This document shows, piece after piece, positions 1-5,922 of a stretch of DNA of 5,922 nucleotides (within the stretch, counting starts at the first letter, position 1; every line of letters starts with the position of its first letter). The notes beneath the pieces are model-generated. The model had not been told where the DNA came from. It ran no database searches and saw only the letters and a list, made by a program, of their open reading frames with translations. The DNA is from Rubrobacter sp. (GTDB lineage: Bacteria; Actinomycetota; Rubrobacteria; Rubrobacterales; Rubrobacteraceae). Made by a program: the position numbers and the translations under genes. The stretch spans positions 1-5,922 of the forward strand of contig JADDPV010000207.1 in NCBI GenBank assembly GCA_016781705.1, given 5' to 3'.

Positions 1-1
1 C

Positions 2-31
2 GCTCTCACCTCGGGGGCCATCAAGGGCTAG
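2..31 (+). CDS. C-terminal end of a carbohydrate ABC transporter permease (partial)
   Basis: Reading from base 2 gives the residues ALTSGAIKG followed by a TAG stop. This closely matches the conserved C-terminal tail (LTAGAVKG type) of MalG-like permeases of the CUT1 family of carbohydrate ABC importers, which sits in the cytoplasm after the last membrane helix. Only nine residues are visible, so the call rests on one short motif. It is strengthened by the sugar-catabolism genes that follow on the same strand. If correct, a sugar importer lies just upstream and could deliver the substrate of the cytoplasmic mannosidase 75 bases further on. A chance open stretch in this frame is the alternative. 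Confidence 0.62.
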   Translation, partial: ALTSGAIKG

Positions 32-94
32 ACGAGGTCCCGAATCGACCCTGCATCCGCGCCCGCGAGTCGTTACCCAGTGTTGGCAATATCC

Positions 95-100
95 GGAGGT
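95..100 (+). promoter_or_regulatory. Ribosome binding site that fixes a TTG start
   Basis: GGAGGT lies five bases before the TTG at 106, an ideal spacing. The nearest ATG, at 118, would be 17 bases from it, which is too far. The TTG is therefore preferred as the mannosidase start. The choice adds only four residues before the conserved GNAHID motif. Confidence 0.75.
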
Positions 101-105
101 AATCG

Positions 106-2397
106 TTGATCGTCCACATGATAGGCAACGCGCACATAGACCCCGTGTGGCTGTGGCGCTGGCAGGCGGGCGTGGACGAGGCGCTAGCTTCATTCCGCTC
201 CGCCGCCGACCGTTGCGACGAGTACCCGGAGTTTGTCTACACCCGCGGGGAGGCCTGGCTCTACGAGCAGGTCGAGCGCATAGACCCGGATCTCTTCGCG
301 CGGGTGCGAAAGCTGATCGAGGAGGGCCAGTGGCACGTCACGGGTGGTCAGTACCTCCAGCCGGACGTCAACGCTCCGACGCACATGGGCCTCGTGCGTC
401 AGATCCTCCACGGTCAGCGTTACTTCCGCGACCGCTTCGGGACGAGCCCGAGTGTGGGCTACAACGTGGACTCCTTCGGACACCCCGCGACGCTGCCGGA
501 CATACTGGTAGCTCATGGCTACGAGGGCTACGTCTTCCACCGTCCGGCGTCGCACCAGGTCGAGCTGCCGGCGCAGACGTTCCGGTGGCGAGGGAGCGGC
601 GGGGGGGAGGTGATCGGGTTCCGGATAGCGCCGGCCTACGTCACCCGCAGTCACGACCTGTACGGTCAGGTCGCGAGCGCCTTGGAAGCGGCGGACCCCG
701 AGCTCGGGCACACCATGTGCTTCTACGGCGTCGGCAATCACGGCGGCGGTCCGACCAAGGGCAACATCGAGTACATCCTCGCCAACAAGGATTCCTTCCC
801 CGGCGCCGAATTGCGCTTCAGCACCCCCCGGGCCTTCTTCGACGCGGTGGCCGAACGGCGCGACGACCTTCCGGTGGTTACCGAGGAGCTTCAGCGAACC
901 TTCCCCGGCTGCTACAGCGTGATGCACGACATCAAGCAGGAGCAGCGCCACGGTGAACATCTGCTCGATCAATGTGAACGGCTCGTGAGGGGGTTTGTCG
1001 AAGACGAGCGGGAGAGGCGCGGGCTCCACGCGCGCATCGACGCGGCGTGGAACGACCTTCTTTTCACCGAGTTCCACGATATTCTCGCGGGGACCTCTAT
1101 ACCGGCCGCCTGGGGGTCGGTGCGGGCGATGCAGGGACGGGCCAGGATCACGGGGGAGGAGGTCAACGTCGAGGCAACCCGGCGCTGGGCCAGGAGAGCA
1201 CTACCGCCCGTCGACCATCAGCAGATCGTAGTCGTGAACCCGGATGAGGTCGCGTGGCAGGGCATGGTAGAGCACGAGCCCTTCTTGGACTTCGACGCCT
1301 GGGGAGGGCGCTGGCTGAGCGACCTCGAGGGGGAACCGCTGGACTTCCAAATCATCCAGCCCGAGGCAGCATCGCACGTCGACCGCCTGATCTTCCCGGC
1401 CTCTATACCCCCCGGTGGGCACGCCCAGATCCTGGTACGGGATGACCACCGCCCTCCCGCTCCCGACACGCCCACGGACCTGGACGTCTCCGTCGATCAT
1501 GTCTCCAACGGCCACCTGCGCGCCGACCTGGACGGCTCCGGTGTTCGCGCCTTGAGTGTTGGCGGAAGAGACGTGCTCGGCGACGGTGGCATCCGGCTGC
1601 ACCTGCGCCAGGATCAGACCGACACCTGGACCTTCCACACGGACACCTTCGACGAGCCGGTGGCCGAGGTCCTCAAAGGCGACAATTGGGTCGTCGAGGA
1701 GACGGGCCCTTTGAGGGCCCGTCTCCGCCTAGACGGCACCCTCGGCGAATCGCGGGTGCGCTGGACGCTCACGTTGCACCGCGACGACCCCCAGCTACGG
1801 ATACGGATCGAGATCAACTTCAACGAGCGATTTAGGCTGCTGCAAATGCCGATACACCTGGCGGAGCCACCCGCGCGCCGAACCGACGGGCTTGCCGGGG
1901 GGCAGGTGGACCGCGCTCTCGGCCCGGCGGAGTGGCCGGTGCAGGGATGGTCGCGGGTGGACGTGCAGGGACGGCAACTGGCGCTGATCACGGCAGACGC
2001 CTACAGCCTGAGCCTGGACGAAACCTTATGGCAGTGGACGCTGTTGCGCAGTCCCAGAATGGCTTGGGGTGGGGGAGAGCCTCTGGTTTACGCCGGGCGC
2101 GACTGGCACACGGACCAAGGCCCGCACACCTTCGACTTCGTGCTCACCGCCGGAGATCGGCTGGAGGAGGCCGCGCTCCACGCCGCAACAAGGCAACAGG
2201 TGCAGCCCCCAATCGTCTTCGACCGCTACGAAGGCATGGACAGGCCGCCGTGGGGTAATAGCCCGCCGCGAGGATTGTGGCTAGAGGCTGAGCAGCGCGC
2301 CTTCGCCGAAGGCAGGCGCCCAGACCTCCGAGATAGTGTGGAACCCGGCGCCGCGCGGCCGCTCTTCGCGAAAGCCGAGCAGGATCGCGAGCAATGA
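106..2397 (+). CDS. Glycoside hydrolase family 38 alpha-mannosidase
   Basis: This 763-residue protein hydrolyses terminal alpha-mannosyl linkages, judging by family. The N-terminus carries GNAHIDPVW, whose His10 and Asp12 match the zinc ligands of family 38. YNVDSFGHP supplies the third ligand and catalytic nucleophile, Asp122, and EFHDILAGTS supplies His324 and Asp325, matching the HHDAITGT motif of the eukaryotic enzymes. The catalytic domain covers about residues 2-265, a helical middle domain about 265-360, and a C-terminal beta-sandwich about 450-690. There is no signal peptide or membrane segment, so it should be cytoplasmic and act on imported oligosaccharides or glycosides. A glycine-rich segment at 208-218 reads GVGNHGGGPTK where many relatives have GDGGGG. 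All key residues are present and the length is at the short end for the family. Other alpha-mannoside linkages or related substrates remain possible. Confidence 0.92.
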   Translation: MIVHMIGNAHIDPVWLWRWQAGVDEALASFRSAADRCDEYPEFVYTRGEAWLYEQVERIDPDLFARVRKLIEEGQWHVTGGQYLQPDVNAPTHMGLVRQILHGQRYFRDRFGTSPSVGYNVDSFGHPATLPDILVAHGYEGYVFHRPASHQVELPAQTFRWRGSGGGEVIGFRIAPAYVTRSHDLYGQVASALEAADPELGHTMCFYGVGNHGGGPTKGNIEYILANKDSFPGAELRFSTPRAFFDAVAERRDDLPVVTEELQRTFPGCYSVMHDIKQEQRHGEHLLDQCERLVRGFVEDERERRGLHARIDAAWNDLLFTEFHDILAGTSIPAAWGSVRAMQGRARITGEEVNVEATRRWARRALPPVDHQQIVVVNPDEVAWQGMVEHEPFLDFDAWGGRWLSDLEGEPLDFQIIQPEAASHVDRLIFPASIPPGGHAQILVRDDHRPPAPDTPTDLDVSVDHVSNGHLRADLDGSGVRALSVGGRDVLGDGGIRLHLRQDQTDTWTFHTDTFDEPVAEVLKGDNWVVEETGPLRARLRLDGTLGESRVRWTLTLHRDDPQLRIRIEINFNERFRLLQMPIHLAEPPARRTDGLAGGQVDRALGPAEWPVQGWSRVDVQGRQLALITADAYSLSLDETLWQWTLLRSPRMAWGGGEPLVYAGRDWHTDQGPHTFDFVLTAGDRLEEAALHAATRQQVQPPIVFDRYEGMDRPPWGNSPPRGLWLEAEQRAFAEGRRPDLRDSVEPGAARPLFAKAEQDREQ
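1698..1726. repeat. Perfect 13-bp inverted repeat inside the mannosidase gene
   Basis: The arms at 1698-1710 (GGAGACGGGCCCT) and 1714-1726 (AGGGCCCGTCTCC) are perfect complements around a TTG loop. The RNA would form a very stable GC-rich stem. It lies in the coding frame for ETGPLRARLR in the C-terminal beta-sandwich of the mannosidase. No T-run follows on either strand, so it is not a typical intrinsic terminator. It may simply result from codon choice in a conserved protein segment. Confidence 0.85.
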
Positions 2398-2712
2398 GCG
2401 GTCGGAGATCTCTGTTTGCTGGACCCGGCGGGTATGTCCTCGCGGGAAACCTCTGATGAGCAAGCCGGCTGCTCGTCCCTGGCGATCTGCAGCTTAATGG
2501 ATTGGTCGCCGTGATCGCATACCCTGGGCCCCCAAAGAGCGAGTCTGGAGCGGTTTTCACCTCGGGCGCTACCCGAAAGACGCCGATGTCAACTAAAGCG
2601 AGAACCGGTTTGCCGTTCTATGGGCAAGCTACGTATTGCTACCGAAAGATCAGGACGGCGTGGGGTTGGGCCGGGGCCCGCGCGGAAGATCGTCTGACGG
2701 TAGAGGGGGCCT
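2398..2712. other. 315-base gap without a convincing gene
   Basis: All six frames were read. The longest plus-strand candidate (2502-2723, TTG start, 73 codons) has no recognisable motif, no good ribosome binding site and overlaps the start of the next gene. The minus-strand candidates are extensions of frames lying opposite real genes. The stretch from about 2570 to 2660 is visibly less GC-rich than the flanking genes, which fits a regulatory or decayed region. An 8-bp palindrome, AACCGGTT, lies at 2603-2610. I see no terminator with a T-run and no promoter matching consensus well. The gap is long for an operon otherwise spaced by tens of bases, so a second promoter here is plausible but not shown. 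Confidence 0.6.
2603..2610. promoter_or_regulatory. Possible LacI-type operator half-site pair (AACCGGTT)
   Basis: AACCGGTT is a perfect palindrome with a central CG, the core layout of LacI/GalR-family operators that often control sugar genes. Symmetry breaks down immediately outside these eight bases, though some G and C positions further out match. It sits about 100 bases before the epimerase-like gene, in the only long gap of the cluster. An 8-bp palindrome can easily occur by chance, and no regulator gene is visible in the window. Confidence 0.2.
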
Positions 2713-3759
2713 ATGGTAGATAACCTGTACCGGCCGCAAAGGAATTGGGGGACTCGAATCCTCGAGTACGGATACAAGGGCATGAGGACAGTGTTCCTGG
2801 AGAACGAGAAGCTGCGGGTCGGCGTGCTGGCGGACAAAGGCACGGACGTCATCGAGTTCAATTACAAGCCGCGAGACGTAGACTTCGTGTGGTTGTCGGC
2901 CGGCGGCGTTAGAAACCCGACCTCCTACTCGTCCACCTCCCCCGACCCTCTGGCCACGTTCCTAGACTACTACCCCGGCGGCTGGCAGGAGATCTTCCCG
3001 AACGGAGGCATCCCTTCTTCCTACCTTGGCGCTCAGTTCGGCCAGCACGGCGAGGTGAGCAATCTCCCCTGGGACTGCCGGATAGTTGAGGATGACGAAG
3101 ATGCTGTCGCGGTCAGATTCTCCGTCAGGACCCAGAAAACCCCCTTCCTGCTCGAGAAAGAGCTTCGCCTCCATTCTGGGGAGAGCCGCCTGTACGTCGA
3201 GGAGACGCTCACGAACGAGAGCGATGTACCTCTACGCGCCATGTGGGGGCACCACATCACCTTCGGTCGACCTTTCCTCGAAGAGGGTTGCCGGATACGC
3301 CTGCCTAATGGAGCGACCGTCGTTCCCCACGACGAGCCGAACCATCCCGACGGCCGTCGGGTTAGGGGTGGCAAGAACTATGCCTGGCCACTGGCGGAGG
3401 GAGAGAACGGGGAAGCGTTAGATCTGAGCGTACTCCCGCAGAGGGGAACCATCAGCGAGATGCTTTACCTCACGGACCTCTCCGAGGGCCGGTACGAGGT
3501 GGAGAACCCGAGAAGCGGGCTCGGTCTCAGGGTTGTGTGGGACGTAGAGCAGATGCCCTACTTATGGTTTTGGCAGGAGTACGGGGCCTCCGGGTTCTAT
3601 CCCTGGTACGGCCGCCACTACAACATCGGGCTCGAGCCCTTCTCTAGCTACCCGACGAGCGGCTTGCGCGAGGCGGTGGACAACGGTACTGCTCTCTCAC
3701 TCGGGGCCCGCGAGGAGCGACACTTCTCTCTGCGCGCAGAGGTGCTCGAGGGAGGATAA
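2713..3759 (+). CDS. Aldose 1-epimerase-like (galactose mutarotase superfamily) protein
   Basis: The 348-residue product has the mostly-beta, aromatic-rich character of the galactose mutarotase superfamily, which interconverts the alpha and beta anomers of free sugars. Visible landmarks are GGWQEIFPNGG (89-99), QHGEVSNLPW (111-120), WGHHITFG (178-185) and GLEPFSSYP (306-314). By analogy with GalM, a His of the GHH segment (180/181) and Glu308 are the probable acid/base pair. No signal peptide is seen, so it is cytoplasmic. The ATG is preceded by AGAGGGGG, whose purine run begins about 11 bases upstream. The gene ends 21 bases before the dehydrogenase start, indicating co-transcription. It probably feeds the right anomer of the released sugar to that enzyme. 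It belongs to a divergent branch rather than classical GalM, close to what databases call DUF4432 or generic aldose 1-epimerase, so the exact sugar is unknown. Confidence 0.8.
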   Translation: MVDNLYRPQRNWGTRILEYGYKGMRTVFLENEKLRVGVLADKGTDVIEFNYKPRDVDFVWLSAGGVRNPTSYSSTSPDPLATFLDYYPGGWQEIFPNGGIPSSYLGAQFGQHGEVSNLPWDCRIVEDDEDAVAVRFSVRTQKTPFLLEKELRLHSGESRLYVEETLTNESDVPLRAMWGHHITFGRPFLEEGCRIRLPNGATVVPHDEPNHPDGRRVRGGKNYAWPLAEGENGEALDLSVLPQRGTISEMLYLTDLSEGRYEVENPRSGLGLRVVWDVEQMPYLWFWQEYGASGFYPWYGRHYNIGLEPFSSYPTSGLREAVDNGTALSLGAREERHFSLRAEVLEGG

Positions 3760-3767
3760 ACAAGGCA

Positions 3768-3776
3768 GGGAGGAGG
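3768..3776 (+). promoter_or_regulatory. Ribosome binding site for the TTG-started dehydrogenase
   Basis: GGGAGGAGG offers two overlapping Shine-Dalgarno cores, ending seven and four bases before the TTG at 3781. The first internal ATG in frame is far inside the protein (Met129), and the Rossmann-fold start requires translation from about here. TTG is therefore the start. The site lies wholly in the short spacer after the epimerase-like gene's stop. Confidence 0.78.
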
Positions 3777-3780
3777 GAGA

Positions 3781-4575
3781 TTGACCGAGTTTTCGGACAA
3801 GGTAGCGATCGTTGCGGGAGGCGCTTTGGGCATCGGCCGGGCGTCGGCGCGGAGATTGGCCCTGGGAGGCGCTTCGGTAGTAGTCTGCAGCGACCGTAAG
3901 GAACAGGTAGGGGCGGCGATCGAGGAGTTTCGCAAGGAGACCCTCGAGGTCGTGGGGCTCGAGGCGGACGTGAGAGTAGCTGCGGACGTAAAGAGGTTGA
4001 TCGATTTTGCGGCGGAGAGCTACGGTGGCGTTGACGTCCTCGTCAACAGCGCCGGGGTCCAGCGCTACGGGACCGTGGTTGACACGGAGGAGGAGACGTG
4101 GGACGAGGTCATAGACGTGAACCTTAAGGGTATCTACCTGACCTCGAAGTACGCCATCCCGGAGATGAGGAAGCGCGGGGGCGGGGCCATCGTCAACCTC
4201 TCCTCCGTGCAGGCCTTCGCCTCGCAGAAGGGGGTTGCGGCATACACGGCGAGCAAGGGTGGCGTTAACGCCCTGACCCGGGCGATGGCCCTGGACCACG
4301 CGCGGGAGAACATAAGGGTCAACGCTGTCTGTCCGGCCTCGGTCGACACCCCGATGCTAAGGTGGACGGCGGACCTATTCAAGGGAGATAAGAGCGTCGA
4401 GGAGACAATCGAGGGCTTCGGTAATATGCACCCCATCGGGCGAGTGGCCAGGCCGGAAGAGGTGGCAGAGGTGATCACCTTCCTCGCGAGCGAAAGGGCG
4501 AGCTTCGTGACGGGCGGCGAGTATAAGGTCGACGGTGGCATGCTTGCCGCGCTCGGCGTCGCCCTGCCCGAGTAA
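3781..4575 (+). CDS. Short-chain dehydrogenase/reductase, probable sugar 1-dehydrogenase
   Basis: The 264-residue protein is a classical SDR of typical length. Gly13, Gly17 and Gly19 form the dinucleotide-binding turn in VAGGALGIGR, where the usual Thr of TGxxxGIG is Ala12. NSAG is at 89-92 and the structural Asn is Asn114. The catalytic set is Ser142, Tyr155 and Lys159 (YTASK). The C-terminal FVTGGEYKVDGG segment is also characteristic. Asp38 at the end of the second beta strand suggests NAD+ rather than NADP+, although Arg39 follows it. SDRs in such clusters commonly oxidise an aldose at C1 to its lactone. The lactonase downstream and the epimerase-like gene 21 bases upstream support this role. 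The sequence alone cannot exclude a ketoreductase or a dehydrogenase acting at another carbon. It is cytoplasmic, with no transmembrane segment. Confidence 0.88.
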   Translation: MTEFSDKVAIVAGGALGIGRASARRLALGGASVVVCSDRKEQVGAAIEEFRKETLEVVGLEADVRVAADVKRLIDFAAESYGGVDVLVNSAGVQRYGTVVDTEEETWDEVIDVNLKGIYLTSKYAIPEMRKRGGGAIVNLSSVQAFASQKGVAAYTASKGGVNALTRAMALDHARENIRVNAVCPASVDTPMLRWTADLFKGDKSVEETIEGFGNMHPIGRVARPEEVAEVITFLASERASFVTGGEYKVDGGMLAALGVALPE

Positions 4576-4609
4576 AGGTTCCACAAACCCCGCCTCGCAC
4601 AAGAGGAAG

Positions 4610-4760
4610 ATGAAGACCACGAACGTCCGGACGGACGCCGTAACGGTTCCCCTTGGGCCATCTCTGCTACCTACCAACGGCGCTCACCGGGGTAGTTCGT
4701 TCGCACTATCCACGAGGTTCCGACCGGGGAGGGGTTGGTGAGACTGGAGGGGGGTATGGA
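4610..4760 (+). pseudogene. Relic of an enolase-superfamily (MR/MLE) sugar-acid dehydratase N-terminus
   Basis: From the ATG at 4610 the reading is MKTTNVRTDAVTVPL, then GPSLLPTNGAHRGS. This matches the start of mandelate racemase/muconate lactonizing family proteins (MKITxVRTxxVxVPL, then NGAHxG). At about 4696 the match moves back one base and continues as FVRTIHEV, PTGEGLV (to 4740), like the family's FVRTIVEVxTDEGLV. It then shifts again at 4737 to GETGGGYG, like the family's GxGExGGG. After about 4760 no similarity is recognisable, and the lactonase begins at 4793. Intact members are about 370-400 residues, so only about 50 remain, with two frame breaks and most of the gene missing. The start lies 34 bases after the dehydrogenase stop, an operon-like position. 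Relatives dehydrate aldonic or aldaric acids to 2-keto-3-deoxy acids. The family match comes from remembered consensus, not a database search. Confidence 0.68.
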
Positions 4761-4792
4761 ACTCGGACGGCAACAGGAAGGAAGGGACTCAA

Positions 4793-5653
4793 ATGGACGC
4801 ACTTCTAGACACGAGCGCGGCGAGCGTCTTTTTCGACGGGCTTCTCACCGAGCCCCGCCTCGACCACCCCGAGGGGCTCGCCGTCCACAAGGACGGGAGC
4901 GTGTGGTGCGGCGGGGAGCTAGGTCAGGTCTACCGCATAGAGCCCGACGGCTCCTCCATAGAGCAGGTGGCCTCTTCTGGCGGCTTCTCGCACGGGATGG
5001 CCTTCGACGCCGAAGACAACCTCTACGTCTGCGACTTAAAGCACGCCGCGGTAATGAGGCTCGACGCGAAGAGCGGGGCCCTAGAGAGGTTCGCGGATGG
5101 CGCCGACGGCCGCAAGATAAAAATATGCAACTACCCGGCGTTCGGCCCCGACGGGAAGCTGTACGTATCCGATAGCCACGCCTTTAAGGAGCCTGGTCCC
5201 GGCCTTTTCCGCTTCGACCTCGACGGTACGGGCGACCTCTGGTACGAGGAACCTATCAACTTCGCCAACGGCCTAGCGTTCTCGCCGGATGGACGCCACC
5301 TCTACGTCGCAGAAACCTTCGGCAACTCGGTGTTTCGTATCCCCGTAGAAGCTGATGGGTCCGCGGGCGAGCGCGAGGAGGTAGCCTCGCTGCCCGGCGT
5401 GCTGCCGGATGGCCTAGCCTTCGACATCGAAGGTAACCTGTACGTCGCCTGCTACGAGCCTAGCCAAGTGCTGCGCATCTCTCCTGACGGTACAAAAGCG
5501 CGCCTGATAGCCGACGAGGAGGCCCACCTGCTCTGCCACCCAACCAACCTAGCTTTCCGGCATCGCACCTTGTTTACCACCAATTTGGGACGCTGGCATG
5601 TGACCGCGATAGAGACGGCAGCGGAGGGATTACCCCTCCGCCGGCCCGGATGA
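4793..5653 (+). CDS. SMP-30/gluconolactonase/LRE family lactonase
   Basis: This 286-residue protein is a six-bladed beta-propeller of usual family length. It should hydrolyse a sugar lactone to the free aldonic acid. The divalent metal ligands known from human SMP-30 (Glu18, Asn154, Asp204) have clear counterparts: Glu27 in HPEGLA, Asn159 in FANGLAFSPDG and Asp206 in LPDGLAFD. Asn113 corresponds to the substrate-loop Asn103, but the common ND pair reads NY here (CNYPAFGPDG). Repeated DGxLYV-type strands mark the blades. There is no signal peptide, so it is cytoplasmic. The ATG follows GAAGGG (4781-4786) with six bases of spacing, and that binding site lies just past the relic dehydratase. Position after the dehydrogenase suggests it opens that enzyme's lactone product. 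The substrate is not determined by sequence, and some family members hydrolyse other esters or organophosphates. Confidence 0.88.
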   Translation: MDALLDTSAASVFFDGLLTEPRLDHPEGLAVHKDGSVWCGGELGQVYRIEPDGSSIEQVASSGGFSHGMAFDAEDNLYVCDLKHAAVMRLDAKSGALERFADGADGRKIKICNYPAFGPDGKLYVSDSHAFKEPGPGLFRFDLDGTGDLWYEEPINFANGLAFSPDGRHLYVAETFGNSVFRIPVEADGSAGEREEVASLPGVLPDGLAFDIEGNLYVACYEPSQVLRISPDGTKARLIADEEAHLLCHPTNLAFRHRTLFTTNLGRWHVTAIETAAEGLPLRRPG

Positions 5654-5922
5654 ACTGCGGATACATACATCGTCCGCTCCGTCGTGACGGGCGAGTGACG
5701 ATGAACGAGCGGTGTCGGTTTGCGCGATCACGGGCTGACTCCCCGAAGGTAAGTGGTCCTTCGCCACGTACGGTATCGACGGTGCCCGAGCGGGCCATCT
5801 CCGAGACGGAACCGAACCGCGTCGAAGTGCCTCACGACTTATCGTGGCCAGTTCTTGCGGGTATCCTTCGCTCGGGCTATCCTGAGCTCCTTCGGTCGGG
5901 GGTAGGACGGATGGTCCTCTTT
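5654..5922. other. 3' end region with no confident gene
   Basis: Apart from the hairpin near its start, this 269-base stretch gives two competing weak coding signals in the same codon register on opposite strands. On the plus strand an ATG at 5701 stays open to the window edge (74 codons), but its ribosome binding site is poor and third-position GC bias looks weaker than in the real genes. On the minus strand a frame runs in from the edge and stops at 5839, giving a charged C-terminal tail (RPKELRIARAKDTRKNWPR). The latter could be the end of a convergent gene, with the rest as spacer. Neither matches a family I recognise. A 13-bp near-direct repeat lies at 5864-5876 and 5888-5900. Confidence 0.4.
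5668..5703. terminator. Imperfect hairpin just after the lactonase gene
   Basis: CATCGTC (5668-5674) is complementary to GACGATG (5697-5703). Inside it, CTC (5677-5679) can pair with GAG (5693-5695) and CGTC (5680-5683) with GACG (5686-5689). The result is a long interrupted stem beginning 15 bases after the stop codon. No run of T follows, so as an intrinsic terminator it would be of the U-less kind, and an operator is equally possible. Its position at the end of the gene cluster is the main reason to call it. Confidence 0.35.

Noticed and set aside
147..956. Plus-strand open frame of 269 codons overlapping the mannosidase
   Set aside because: It is Arg/Gly/Pro-rich, as expected of an off-frame reading of GC-rich coding DNA, and lies wholly inside a well-supported gene.
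190..1077. Long minus-strand open frame (295 codons) opposite the mannosidase
   Set aside because: It is antisense to conserved GH38 catalytic motifs, has low-complexity charged composition and no family resemblance. It is a by-product of GC-rich codon bias.
2502..2723. 73-codon plus-strand frame in the gap before the epimerase-like gene
   Set aside because: It has a TTG start without a good binding site, no motif, and overlaps the next gene's start by 11 bases.
3697..4299. Minus-strand 200-codon open frame opposite the dehydrogenase
   Set aside because: It is antisense to the SDR cofactor and catalytic motifs, with no recognisable domain and no ribosome binding site.
4624..4633. Perfect 10-bp palindrome CGTCCGGACG
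   Set aside because: It lies within the portion of the dehydratase relic encoding NVRTD, which explains it without an operator, and palindromes of this size are common in GC-rich DNA.
4690..4745. Programmed frameshifting as an explanation for the frame changes in the dehydratase relic
   Set aside because: There is no slippery heptamer at the breaks, two shifts would be needed, and about 300 C-terminal codons of the family are absent anyway. Decay fits better.
4735..5175. Plus-strand 146-codon open frame overlapping the lactonase
   Set aside because: It is Arg-rich and off-frame relative to the lactonase, which has conserved metal ligands. Only its first bases touch the dehydratase relic.
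5701..5922. Plus-strand ATG frame open to the window edge (74 codons)
   Set aside because: It has a weak ribosome binding site, its start falls within a hairpin arm, and no family is recognisable. It is competed for by the opposite strand in the same register.

Overview
The window is GC-rich DNA with densely packed plus-strand genes, strong GGAGG-type ribosome binding sites and two TTG starts. Together with the gene content, this suggests a soil or thermophilic actinobacterium of the Rubrobacter/Thermoleophilia kind. That placement is an inference from style, not from a marker gene.

Layout. Bases 2-31 are the last codons of a carbohydrate ABC transporter permease whose body lies outside the window. 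An intact family 38 glycoside hydrolase (alpha-mannosidase, 106-2397) follows. Next is a 315-base gap with no convincing gene (2398-2712). Then come an aldose 1-epimerase-like protein (2713-3759), a short-chain dehydrogenase/reductase (3781-4575) and an SMP-30/gluconolactonase (4793-5653). The final 269 bases hold a hairpin just after the lactonase and only weak coding signals.

The least obvious object lies between the dehydrogenase and the lactonase. The 217 bases there are not ordinary spacer. Read with two frame changes, 4610-4760 spells the first ~50 residues of an enolase-superfamily (mandelate racemase/muconate lactonizing type) sugar-acid dehydratase. The rest of that gene is gone, so this looks like a decayed, internally deleted gene within the operon.

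Taken together the genes read as an import-and-oxidise route for a mannose-type sugar. The transporter brings in a glycoside, the cytoplasmic alpha-mannosidase releases the monosaccharide and the epimerase-like protein interconverts anomers. The dehydrogenase would then oxidise the sugar to a lactone and the SMP-30 enzyme open it to the aldonic acid. The dehydratase that would come next is the broken gene. The families are well supported, but the substrate and the order of steps are inference. I found no RNA genes, CRISPR arrays, insertion sequences or defence-type systems.
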